Made by a program: the position numbers and the translations under genes | Source of the DNA: CAVPGH01 sp046726955 | GTDB taxonomy: Bacteria > Acidobacteriota > Vicinamibacteria > Fen-336 | Assembly: GCA_046726955.1 (NCBI GenBank) | Contig: JBKPBQ010000382.1 | Span: 1 to 18,270, forward strand | DNA length: 18,270 nucleotides | Direction of reading: 5' to 3' | Shown: positions 1-7,195 of the stretch, piece by piece | Numbering within the stretch: position 1 is the first letter of the stretch | How the letters are laid out: every line of letters starts with the position of its first letter | The notes under the pieces: model-generated | Database searches by the model: none | Told to the model about the DNA's origin: nothing | The model's input: only the letters and a program-made list of their open reading frames with translations

Positions 1-1026
1 GCCTCGGACGCCGCGGCCGCCGCGGAGACCGCCGGTGTCGAGTTCCTGGTCGAGGCGTTCGCGCGCTCGGACGGCCGTCGTCTCTGGCAGTATCGTCTCC
101 CTGCCGAGGGCGAGCTGCCCGAGGTGCACCAGAAGCACAACCTCGCGAGCCCGAGCCCGGTCACCGACGGCCGCCGCGTCTACGCCTGGTTCGGCAACGG
201 GCAGCTCGTGGCCCTCGACATGGAGGGCAAGCCGCTCTGGCGGCGCCACCTCGGCCGCGAGTACGCCCCCTTCCAGATCAACTGGGGCCACGGCAGCTCG
301 CCCGCGCTCTACGGCGATCTCCTCTACCTGCTCTGCGACCACGAGCCCGGCTCGTACCTGCTCGCCCTCGACACGGCGACGGGCAAGGAGCGCTTCAAGG
401 TCGAGCGGCCCTCGGGCTCCATCTCGTACAGCACGCCTACCGTCGTGCCCGGCGCCCAGGGCGACGAGATGATCGTGAACTCGACGACGAGGGTCGACGC
501 CTACGATCCGAAGACGGGCAAGCTCCTCTGGTGGGCCGGCGAGAGCCACCGCTTCGCGGTCCCCGTGCCCACTTTCCACGACGGCGTCCTCTACGCGAGC
601 CGCGGGTACAGGAGCGGCCCGTTCTTCGCGGTGCGCACGGGCGGCCACGGCGACGTCTCCCAGAGCCAGGTGCTCTGGAGCGTCCCCACCGGCGCGCCCT
701 ACATCTCCTCGCTCCTCTACTACGACGGTCTCCTCTACATGGCGAGCGACTCCGGCATCGTGACCTGCGTCGACGCGAAGACTGGCGAGAAGGCGTGGCA
801 GGACCGCATCGAGGGGATCTTCACGGCCTCCCCGGTCGCCGCCGAGGGCCGCGTCTACCTCGTGAGCGAGACCGGCGAGACGATCGTGCTGCAGGCGGGC
901 CGCGAGCCGCGCGTGCTCGCCCGCAACGCGATCGGTGAGCGCAGCGCGGCGAGCCCGGCCCTCGCCGGCGGCCGCATCTTCCTTCGCACCGACGACCACC
1001 TGGTGGCCGTGGGGCCGGCCCGGTAG
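1..1026 (+). CDS. PQQ-like beta-propeller repeat protein (3' part, 5' end outside window)
   Basis: Open in frame 1 from the first base to a TAG at 1024-1026, so at least 341 residues are present and the N-terminus is missing. The sequence shows repeated propeller blades of the PQQ/BamB type, each with a small-hydrophobic-Asp-x-x-(T)GK/x-x-W core: ALDMEGKPLW, ALDTATGKERF, AYDPKTGKLLW and CVDAKTGEKAW. Proteins of this family are usually exported scaffolds or quinoprotein-like enzymes. No PQQ-ligand or catalytic residue can be assigned here, so it is best called a beta-propeller of unknown substrate. A GTG at 124 could be misread as a start, but blade sequence already precedes it. It is convergent with vapC, with only 12 bp between their stops, and no clear terminator is visible there. 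Confidence 0.85.
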   Translation, partial: ASDAAAAAETAGVEFLVEAFARSDGRRLWQYRLPAEGELPEVHQKHNLASPSPVTDGRRVYAWFGNGQLVALDMEGKPLWRRHLGREYAPFQINWGHGSSPALYGDLLYLLCDHEPGSYLLALDTATGKERFKVERPSGSISYSTPTVVPGAQGDEMIVNSTTRVDAYDPKTGKLLWWAGESHRFAVPVPTFHDGVLYASRGYRSGPFFAVRTGGHGDVSQSQVLWSVPTGAPYISSLLYYDGLLYMASDSGIVTCVDAKTGEKAWQDRIEGIFTASPVAAEGRVYLVSETGETIVLQAGREPRVLARNAIGERSAASPALAGGRIFLRTDDHLVAVGPAR

Positions 1027-1038
1027 CCGCGCCGCTAT

Positions 1039-1443
1039 CTACGGACCGATGAGGCGGAGTCTCGGAAAGTAGGTTCGATATCGAGCGGGATCTCGTGTCA
1101 GCAGCGCCATGCCGGCGACGAGGGCGTGAGCGCCAATGTAGAAGTCGGGAAGCGGAGAGACTCGCGAGCCGCCCCGACGACGGTAGGTGGCGAAGCTCTT
1201 GCCGGCCAGGAATCCCGCCGCCCACGGGAGAGCGTCCCGACGAAAGTACTCAGGGGGCAGCGCCTCATCGAGATCCTCGATACGCGAGAAGCCCACGGAC
1301 ACCTCTGCATAGACGATCGGATTGACGACGAGGACCGCCTCGTCGGCGGCCCGCGAGAGGGCGGCTGACGACCAGGGGTAGAAATGCTCGTCCGCGGTCA
1401 GCACGTCCAGGAGCACGTTGCTGTCGACGAGGATTTCCGTCAC
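1039..1443 (-). CDS. vapC: VapC-type PIN-domain ribonuclease toxin
   Basis: 134-residue PIN-domain protein. The acidic residues that bind Mg2+/Mn2+ in this family are all visible: D7 in VDSNVLLD, E47 in VYAEVSVGF, D100 in PDFYIGAHA and D118 in LTRDP. The length is normal for VapC, and nothing is missing from the active site, so it should be a working toxin. Family members cleave RNA (tRNA or rRNA sites) and block translation until bound by VapB. The exact RNA target cannot be read from sequence. The start is GTG, 12 bp after the vapB stop, with only a weak G-rich ribosome site (GGGGGTAG, which overlaps the vapB stop). The two genes are therefore probably co-transcribed and co-translated. Confidence 0.92.
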   Translation of the reverse strand: MTEILVDSNVLLDVLTADEHFYPWSSAALSRAADEAVLVVNPIVYAEVSVGFSRIEDLDEALPPEYFRRDALPWAAGFLAGKSFATYRRRGGSRVSPLPDFYIGAHALVAGMALLTRDPARYRTYFPRLRLIGP

Positions 1444-1455
1444 CGCGGCTGTCGT

Positions 1456-1680
1456 CTACCCCCGGGTCAGTGCCAGGATCTCGTCGGTGCTCATCTTCGT
1501 GGTGGCTCGCCCGCGCAGGCGCGCCACGAGAGCGCGGCCCCGGCTCGGCCCGCGAGCCGCTCGTCGGATGCGCACCGCGCCGCCAACGACCTCGAACTCG
1601 ACCTCCGTGTCCGGAAGCAGACCGAGGCGCTGCCTGATCTCGATGGGAATCGTGACCTGCCCTTTGGCGGTGACGCGCAT
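1456..1680 (-). CDS. vapB: VapB-type antitoxin with AbrB/MazE DNA-binding fold
   Basis: 74-residue protein. Residues 1-45 match the SpoVT/AbrB swapped-hairpin fold (VTAKGQVTIPIEIRQRLGL, then a beta-strand EVEFEVVGG and a basic RIRR). The tail, ending MSTDEILALTRG, is the usual toxin-binding segment of VapB partners of PIN toxins. It is expected to neutralise the downstream VapC and to repress its own promoter as a VapBC complex. The ATG has a good ribosome site (AGGAG, 6 nt upstream), better than that of vapC, consistent with the antitoxin being made in excess. Confidence 0.92.
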   Translation of the reverse strand: MRVTAKGQVTIPIEIRQRLGLLPDTEVEFEVVGGAVRIRRAARGPSRGRALVARLRGRATTKMSTDEILALTRG

Positions 1681-1686
1681 GTCGTA

Positions 1687-1730
1687 CTCCTACTATTCCG
1701 ATTCTTACTTACCGCCCTCTCCACCGTCAA
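1687..1730 (-). promoter_or_regulatory. Candidate vapBC promoter and ribosome-binding site
   Basis: On the minus strand a -35 hexamer TTGACG (1730-1725) is followed by an 18-nt spacer and AAGAAT (1706-1701, 4 of 6 to consensus; TAAGAA with a 17-nt spacer is the alternative register). The stretch is clearly more AT-rich than its surroundings. AGGAG lies at 1691-1687. Transcription would start near 1694 and give a leader of only about 14 nt. This is read by eye and not scored. Confidence 0.4.
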
Positions 1731-1753
1731 GGGAGTCGACGAGGGGCGGGCAC

Positions 1754-1782
1754 GGAGAGCCCTCCGCGCCTTTCGCGGGCGC
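1754..1782 (-). terminator. Weak hairpins just after the 504-residue gene
   Basis: Immediately after the minus-strand stop at 1783 there is a short stem GCGCC-(7 nt)-GGCGC (1782-1766). A second small stem GGAG-(4 nt)-CTCC follows (1765-1754). No U-tract follows, so this is at best a weak or factor-dependent terminator separating the upstream gene from vapBC. Confidence 0.25.
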
Positions 1783-3297
1783 TCAGTCCTCGTCGTCCTC
1801 GTCGGGCTCCGGCATGGGCCACGCGTTCGCGTAGCGGCGGCGGAAGAGCGGGCTCGCGACCATGCAACGGACGCGCTCCTGCTCGCGCGCCATCGAGAGA
1901 GTGTCGCCCTTCCACTGCGGCTTCGTGTCCAGCAGGAAGGCGATCTTCCGGAGCTCGTCCGCGATGAGGGCGCGCTCCTCCTCACCGCGCACGGTCACGC
2001 AGTCGTCGAGGAAGAGGTCGTGGGCGAAGGCGAGCGCGTCGCGCAGCGCGGCCGCGGCCACGCGCGGGCTCGCGTGGGTGATGCGCCATTTCCCACCGTG
2101 GACGGTCCCCGCGAACCAGAGGCGGCCGGGAATCGCCGCCGTATCGTCGAGGTTGCGCGTGGCGAGCTCGAGCCGCGCGCCGTCGGGGAGCTCTTCGATG
2201 TGCTGTCCGGCCATGACGAGTGCCGACAGCATTCCCCACCCGCCGATCGTGGGAGGAGGTCCGGCGCGAAAGCCGCCGTCGTGGGGAAGGGCGACCCAGT
2301 CGTGCTGGGGCGGCGACGGAGCCCACCCGGCAGCGCTCCCGATGCGGAGCTCGGCCGCGAGCCCGCCGTCCGAGGCGAGGAGGCCCAGGAGATAGGCCTC
2401 GATGATCAGCTTGACGTTCAGCTCGACCGGAGTCTCGAGGGCGGCGAGCGGCTCGCCCGGCCATCCTTCGAGCACGCGCATCGGCTCCTGCGCGAGGGGC
2501 GGCGGCGCCTGCGGGGCCTTCTCCTGGAGGATGCTCTTCGCGATGTGGACCAGCTCGCGGTCCTCGACCGTCGAAGCGAGCCCGGTCGGGCAGACCTCGG
2601 GAGTCCGCGCGCCCGTGTCGAGCGCGAACCATCCGCCTTCCGGGGCCGGGCTGAGCGGCGCCGACTCGTCCCGGTGGAGGTGCAGGAGGAAGCCGACGAA
2701 CCCGCGCGTCCCGAGGTCCACCGGGATCTCGCCGGAGCGGATCTTCTCGTCGGGTCGCCGCCACTCCTCCTCGTGGCCGGGGTCCTCGTCGCCGGAGAAG
2801 CGGAGGATGCGCACCAGCCACAGCGGGAAGGGACGGCCGGGGTGGTCGCGCCGGAACCACGCGCCCGCGGTCTCGCCGACGAGCTGGCGGCCGTTCATCG
2901 AGCCCACGTGGGCGTAGAGGTCGGCTCGCCACGTCCCGGCCGGCACCTTCACCACCGCGACACCGTACCCGTCGCCGTCGGGTCCGTTCTTCTCGAGCCA
3001 GTCGGCGAGGACGTCGGGGTCGAAGCCTCCGGCCACCAGGATGCGCCCGTCCGGAACGTCGATCTGCCAGCGCACGCAGCCCACCCACTGCGCCTGCTCG
3101 TCGGCGGTGAGCGGCTCGTCCGCCACCACGCGCACGGGCATGGAGTCGTCGCCGTAGAGCTCGAGGAGCAGCGCCCCCCGGCTCTCCATGAAGACGCTGT
3201 CGTTCTCGCGGGCGTCGGCGATCATCTCGGGAACTCTCGCCCCCGCGAGGACGCTCAGCCCGCCCGAGTCGTTGTCGAGGAAGAAGTCCCTGCGCAT
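1783..3297 (-). CDS. Hypothetical protein, 504 residues, family not recognised
   Basis: I do not recognise this family. It starts with ATG at 3297 behind a weak G-rich stretch and has no signal peptide or membrane segment, so a soluble cytoplasmic protein is likely. Two parts can be separated. Residues 1-235 are a mixed alpha/beta block with the landmarks RWQIDVPDGRILVAGGFDPD (77-96), AHVGSMNGRQL (129-139) and a GDEDP/EEEWR acidic patch (169-180). After a proline/alanine linker (about 260-275), residues 280-485 form a second block containing GGWGMLSALVMAGQH and ELATRNLDD. The tail ends in the acidic EPDEDDED. Codon use matches the neighbours, so recent transfer is not suggested. It is divergent from the DUF1345 gene (109-bp gap, no convincing promoter seen) and upstream of vapBC on the same strand, about 100 bp away. 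No function is proposed. Confidence 0.78.
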   Translation of the reverse strand: MRRDFFLDNDSGGLSVLAGARVPEMIADARENDSVFMESRGALLLELYGDDSMPVRVVADEPLTADEQAQWVGCVRWQIDVPDGRILVAGGFDPDVLADWLEKNGPDGDGYGVAVVKVPAGTWRADLYAHVGSMNGRQLVGETAGAWFRRDHPGRPFPLWLVRILRFSGDEDPGHEEEWRRPDEKIRSGEIPVDLGTRGFVGFLLHLHRDESAPLSPAPEGGWFALDTGARTPEVCPTGLASTVEDRELVHIAKSILQEKAPQAPPPLAQEPMRVLEGWPGEPLAALETPVELNVKLIIEAYLLGLLASDGGLAAELRIGSAAGWAPSPPQHDWVALPHDGGFRAGPPPTIGGWGMLSALVMAGQHIEELPDGARLELATRNLDDTAAIPGRLWFAGTVHGGKWRITHASPRVAAAALRDALAFAHDLFLDDCVTVRGEEERALIADELRKIAFLLDTKPQWKGDTLSMAREQERVRCMVASPLFRRRYANAWPMPEPDEDDED

Positions 3298-3406
3298 GGC
3301 GTGCCCCCCGGCAGAGCCCGCCGCATTCTACGCCGCGGCGGACCGCGCCGCGCTGGTGGGCACAGGGTCGACGCTGCTGCTACTCTCTCCGCACCGGGGA
3401 GGCGAA

Positions 3407-4117
3407 ATGTCAAGGCGGAAGCGGGTGGCGAGGCTGCCGAAGACCGTGGTCAAACAGGCCCTCGTGCGTCCGCGGCTCGCCGTCTCGACCGTGCTGGGGC
3501 TCGCGACGTTTCTCGCGCTGTCCCGCCGGCCCGACTTGCCGGCGAAACCGGCGATCCTCGCGTGGGACGTGGGCGTCGGTCTCTACCTCGTCCTCGCCTG
3601 GCACATGATGCTCGTGCGTGGCGTCGAGGAGATGCGCCGGCGGGCGCCCGAGCAGGACGACGGCGCGTTCACGGTCCTCGTTCTCTCCGTGGCCGCCACC
3701 CTCGCCAGCCTCGGCGCGATCGTCTCCGAGCTGGCCCGGGCGAGCCGCCTCGAGGGCTATGAGAAGATCGTGGCGCTCGTCCTCGCGGGCGTGACGATCT
3801 TCCTTTCCTGGGCGTTCGTCCACACCGCGTTCGCCTTGCACTACGCCCACGAGTTCTACGTGGACGCCCCCGGTCGCCACGCGTGCCTGGCCTTCCCGGG
3901 CCGGGATCCTCCCGACTACATGGACTTCCTCTATTTCTCGTTCGTGATCGGCACGACGTCCCAGACCGCGGATGTCGAGATCGCGTCCAGCGGCATGCGC
4001 CGGCTCGCCCTCGCGCACGGGGTGATCGCGTTCGTGTTCAACACGACGCTCCTCGCGCTGTCCATCAACATCGCGGCGGGGCTGATCGGCGCCGCGCCGA
4101 CGGCGCACGGCTCCTGA
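3407..4117 (+). CDS. DUF1345 family integral membrane protein
   Basis: 236-residue membrane protein with about five hydrophobic segments. The C-terminal signature of DUF1345 is clear: DFLYFSFVIGTTSQTADVEI, then MRRLALAHGVIAFVFN and an LALSINIAAGLI helix. The biochemical role of the family is not established. The reading frame stays open upstream to 3188, but that part runs antisense through the 504-residue gene and has no membrane character. ATG 3407 is chosen because GGGGAGG sits 4 nt upstream and the protein then starts with a basic MSRRKR segment. It is convergent with the uxaA-like gene, with 33 bp between the stops. Confidence 0.88.
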   Translation: MSRRKRVARLPKTVVKQALVRPRLAVSTVLGLATFLALSRRPDLPAKPAILAWDVGVGLYLVLAWHMMLVRGVEEMRRRAPEQDDGAFTVLVLSVAATLASLGAIVSELARASRLEGYEKIVALVLAGVTIFLSWAFVHTAFALHYAHEFYVDAPGRHACLAFPGRDPPDYMDFLYFSFVIGTTSQTADVEIASSGMRRLALAHGVIAFVFNTTLLALSINIAAGLIGAAPTAHGS

Positions 4118-4150
4118 CGCGGGGGCGGAAATCGGCTCGAAGGCCGGAAG

Positions 4151-5704
4151 CTACATCACCGCGCCCAGCGTCCAGGGCGCGAACTCGGCCTCGCCGAAGC
4201 CGAGGGCCTCGCTCTTCGACTTCTCGCCGGAGGCCACGCGCAGCATGAGGTCGAACACCCTCCGGCCGCAGGCCTCCACCGTCTCCTCGCCGTCCGCGAT
4301 CCCGCCGCAGTTGACGTCCATGTCGTCGGTCATGCGGCGGTAGAGCGGCGTGTTCGTGGCGAGCTTGATCGAGGGCGCGGGCACGCACCCGAAGACGGAC
4401 CCGCGGCCCGTGGTGAAGCAGACGAGGTTCGCTCCCCCCGCCACCTGCCCCGTCGCGGAGACGGGGTCGAAGCCCGGCGTGTCCATGAAGACGAAGCCCT
4501 TCGCGCGCACCGCTTCCGCGTAGCGGTAGACGTCCACGAGGTTGGTGGAACCGGCCTTGGCCATGGCTCCCAGCGACTTCTCGAGGATCGTCGTGATGCC
4601 TCCGGCCTTGTTGCCGAAGGACGGGTTGTGGTCGAGGTGGCCGCCGTTGCGCGCCGTGTAGTCCTTCCACCAGTCGAAGAGCCGCAGCAACCTCTCTCCC
4701 ACCTCCCGGCTCACCGCGCGCCGCGTCAGGAGGTGCTCCGCCCCGTACGTCTCCGGGCTCTCGGAGAGGATGACCGTTCCCCCGTTGCGGACGAGCAGGT
4801 CGGAGGCGACGCCGAGCGCGGGGTTGGCGGTGATGCCGGAGTAGCCGTCGGAGCCGCCGCACTGCAGGCCCACCGTGATGTGCGAGGCCGGTAGCGTCTG
4901 GCGGCGTACCCGGTTCGCCTCCGGCAGCATCTCCTTCACCGCCTCGATGCCGCGAGCCACGGTCTTCGCGGTGCCGCCGGTGTCCTGGATGGTCATGGCC
5001 CGCAGCTTGAAGCCCAGCTTCAGGCTCTGCGTCTCCGCGATCTGGGCGATCTGGTTGGCCTCGCAGCCGAGCCCCACCATGATCACCGCCGCGAAGTTCG
5101 GGTGGCGCGAGTAGCCGCCGATCGTCCGGCGCAGCACGTCCATGCCCTCGCCGTCGCCCGCCATCCCGCAGCCCGTCTTGTGCGCGAGGGCCACGACTCC
5201 GTCCACGTTCGGGTAATCGGCGAGCGGGTCGTCGCCGCGCGAGAACGGCCGCTTCTTGAAGGCATCGGCGATGTACCCCGACACCGTGGCCGAGCAGTTC
5301 ACGGAGGTGAGGAGGCCGATGTAGTTGCGGGTGGCCACCTGGCCGTTCTCGCGGACGATCCCCTCGAACGTCGCGGGCGCTTCCGCGTAGGCGGTGGGCA
5401 CGGCGAGCGTCGAGAACGCGTAGTCGCGCTGGAACTCGCCCATGGCCATGTTCTGGGTGTGCACGTGCTCGCCGGGGGCGATGTCGCGGGTGGCGAAGCC
5501 GATGATCTGCCCGTAGCGCCGGACCGCCTCTCCACTCGCGATCGCCCGCGTCGCGACCTTGTGGCCGAGCGGGATCGCGTCGCGGACCGTCGTCCCCTCT
5601 CCGGGCAAGGTCATGCCCGGAGCGAGCTCGGCCCGGGCGATGACGACGCTGTCGCCGGGGTGGAGGCGCAGGGTCAGGGGCGGGGCGGTGGTTGCGGTGC
5701 TCAC
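4151..5704 (-). CDS. uxaA: UxaA-family altronate dehydratase (sugar-acid dehydratase)
   Basis: 517 residues, close to the usual full-length UxaA size. The N-terminal SAF domain (about 10-95, with GHKVATRAI and DIAPGEHVHTQNM) is fused to the dehydratase region. That region begins at RNYIGLLTSVNCSAT (126-140) and continues through TGCGMAGDGEGMD, MVGLGCEANQI, GLQCGGSDGYSGITANPALG and NCGGIADGEET. It ends in the typical FAPWTLGAVM. The family dehydrates D-altronate to 2-keto-3-deoxygluconate in hexuronate breakdown and needs Fe2+ or Mn2+. Galactarate or another aldonate remains possible as substrate. It starts at GTG with AGGAG 4 nt upstream, 37 bp behind the Nramp-like gene, so the two are probably one operon. 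No other hexuronate genes (uxaB, uxaC, kdgK) lie in the window. Confidence 0.92.
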   Translation of the reverse strand: MSTATTAPPLTLRLHPGDSVVIARAELAPGMTLPGEGTTVRDAIPLGHKVATRAIASGEAVRRYGQIIGFATRDIAPGEHVHTQNMAMGEFQRDYAFSTLAVPTAYAEAPATFEGIVRENGQVATRNYIGLLTSVNCSATVSGYIADAFKKRPFSRGDDPLADYPNVDGVVALAHKTGCGMAGDGEGMDVLRRTIGGYSRHPNFAAVIMVGLGCEANQIAQIAETQSLKLGFKLRAMTIQDTGGTAKTVARGIEAVKEMLPEANRVRRQTLPASHITVGLQCGGSDGYSGITANPALGVASDLLVRNGGTVILSESPETYGAEHLLTRRAVSREVGERLLRLFDWWKDYTARNGGHLDHNPSFGNKAGGITTILEKSLGAMAKAGSTNLVDVYRYAEAVRAKGFVFMDTPGFDPVSATGQVAGGANLVCFTTGRGSVFGCVPAPSIKLATNTPLYRRMTDDMDVNCGGIADGEETVEACGRRVFDLMLRVASGEKSKSEALGFGEAEFAPWTLGAVM

Positions 5705-5741
5705 GGTACTCCTGAGCGTAGCACGGCGGGGTTCGCGCCGA

Positions 5742-7082
5742 TCAGCGCAGGAGGCCGAGCTGCTGGAGCACCTGGTAGAGGCCCGCCGCGGAGATCGCGA
5801 GCGCCGAGAGGACGAGGGCGGCGCTCCACGCCAGGCTCGGCCGCAGCGCGGGATCGGTCTCGAACCAGTGGAAGTAGAGCGCGGCGTAGGCGAGGAAGGG
5901 AAGCATCAGCCCCTGGCCCACCGCTCCCACGAAGACGAGCGAGACGGGGTTGCCGAACACGAGGAAGACCGTGGTGAAGGCGACGGGCAGCAGGACGGAA
6001 GCGAGGCGCACCATGCGCGCCTTCGCCTCCGCGCTCTCGTAGCGCCGGAAGCCGAAGACGGCGAGCGCGTCCGCGAAGAGGCGCGCGTTCGAGGCCGTGG
6101 CGCCGAAGACCGTCGAGTAGAGGACGGCGAAGGCTCCCACGAGGAAGACCCACAGGCTCCACTGCCCGAACGTCTCCCGGTACATGTGCGAGAGCGTCTC
6201 GATCATGTTGCGGTCCTCGACGACGAGGCCCTTCGCGTGCAGGATCGCGGCCCCCAGCACGTAGAAGGCGAGCGTGACCGTCGTGTAGAGGACGAAGGAG
6301 AGGCTGGCGTCGAACTTCATCACGCGGAGCCAGCCGCGCGCCCGATCCGTCCAGGCCGGAGAGCCGTCCTTCGGCCCGACCCGCCGCGCGTATCCCTTCT
6401 CCAGGCACCAGTACGGGTAGTAGATGAGCTCGGCGGCGCCCACCCCGATGATGCCGAAGGCCGCGAAGGCGGTGTTGAAGGACGGCGGAAGGTGGAAGCG
6501 GAAGCCCAGCGCGAGCTGCTCGGAGGTGACCGCGTACGGTGTGGCCTGGAGCGCGATCACCGCGATCACGGTCGTGACGGTGAACGCGGCCACCAGGAAC
6601 GTGGACACCGCCTCCACCAGCCGGTAGCGGCCGACCACGAGCAGCGTCGCCGTGGCCGCTCCCACGATCACCGCGATCGCGGGGACGGGGAGAGGGAGCC
6701 CGCCGAGGGAGAAGATGCTGGCGATCCCGCCCACCATCCCCGCCACCTGGAAGACGAGCGAGAGGTACATCAGGAGCCAGAGCCAGACCACCCACGACAC
6801 GCGGAGCCGCGGGCCGGGGAGCGAGTCGAGGGCGGCGAGCGTCGTGACCCCGTGCGCGACGGCGTGGCGGCCGAGCTCCACCTGCACGAAGACCTTGATC
6901 AGGCAGCCGAGGACGATGAACCAGAGCAGCTCGAAGCCGATGCTCGCCCCGAGCTTCGGGGTGACGATGAGCTCGCCGGAGCCGACGATGATCGCGGTGA
7001 GGATGAGGGCCGGGCCGAGCTGGCGCGCGATGCTCAGCGCGTCCGTAGGCGCGGGGATGGGTGCGTTCGTCGGCTCGGCCAC
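5742..7082 (-). CDS. Nramp-superfamily transporter, non-canonical (GSGE in place of DPGN)
   Basis: 446-residue polytopic membrane protein with about eleven hydrophobic segments, recognisably of the Nramp (LeuT-fold) superfamily. The classical metal-binding motifs are absent. TM1 has GSGELI (34-39) where Mn/Fe transporters have DPGN, and TM6 has GVGAAELIYYPYW (213-225) where they have an MPHN-type motif. Annotation pipelines often label such proteins as divalent metal transporters, but metal specificity cannot be assumed here. The start is uncertain. The frame is open far upstream, but that extension is Arg/Pro-rich and antisense to another gene. GTG 7082 is the last in-frame start before the conserved region and has no clear ribosome site; TATGCT at 7096-7091 could be a -10 giving a leaderless message. 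It is the first gene of the pair with the dehydratase. Confidence 0.83.
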   Translation of the reverse strand: MAEPTNAPIPAPTDALSIARQLGPALILTAIIVGSGELIVTPKLGASIGFELLWFIVLGCLIKVFVQVELGRHAVAHGVTTLAALDSLPGPRLRVSWVVWLWLLMYLSLVFQVAGMVGGIASIFSLGGLPLPVPAIAVIVGAATATLLVVGRYRLVEAVSTFLVAAFTVTTVIAVIALQATPYAVTSEQLALGFRFHLPPSFNTAFAAFGIIGVGAAELIYYPYWCLEKGYARRVGPKDGSPAWTDRARGWLRVMKFDASLSFVLYTTVTLAFYVLGAAILHAKGLVVEDRNMIETLSHMYRETFGQWSLWVFLVGAFAVLYSTVFGATASNARLFADALAVFGFRRYESAEAKARMVRLASVLLPVAFTTVFLVFGNPVSLVFVGAVGQGLMLPFLAYAALYFHWFETDPALRPSLAWSAALVLSALAISAAGLYQVLQQLGLLR

Positions 7083-7144
7083 GGGGGCGGAGCATACATC
7101 ACCCGTTCTGGGCAGGCGGGCTCTCCGGCCAGGGCCGCCATCCC

Positions 7145-7164
7145 CGTCAAATGACTCATTGACG
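7145..7164. promoter_or_regulatory. Dyad operator candidate in the divergent intergenic region
   Basis: Inverted repeat CGTCAA(A)TGA-C-TCATTGACG. The two 9-nt arms pair perfectly around a single central C if one extra A in the left arm is ignored. The right arm contains the TTGACG -35 hexamer of the rightward promoter, and the left arm presents TTGACG on the opposite strand. Such an arrangement is typical of a dimeric repressor site controlling divergent genes. The regulator is not encoded in the window and I cannot assign the family. Confidence 0.45.
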
Positions 7165-7187
7165 CCCGGACGCTTCGGGTCTATCGT
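7159..7187 (+). promoter_or_regulatory. Candidate promoter upstream of the small membrane gene and possibly the heme operon
   Basis: TTGACG (7159-7164, 5 of 6) is followed by a 17-nt spacer and TATCGT (7182-7187, 4 of 6), the best sigma70-like match I found by eye in the window. Initiation is expected around 7194-7196, that is on or just before the ATG at 7196. The message would be leaderless or nearly so, which fits the lack of a ribosome site. No better promoter is visible between 7709 and 7821, so this one may also feed the heme genes. Confidence 0.45.
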
Positions 7188-7195
7188 TTCATTCG

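Noticed and set aside
3188..3406. Upstream extension of the DUF1345 protein to an ATG at 3188
   Set aside because: It overlaps the 504-residue gene on the other strand, whereas ATG 3407 has a strong ribosome site and starts the family-like region.
1384..3762. Very long plus-strand open frame antisense to the 504-residue gene
   Set aside because: Its translation is Arg/Ala/Gly/Asp-rich low-complexity sequence typical of antisense shadows in high-GC DNA. The minus-strand gene has normal protein composition.
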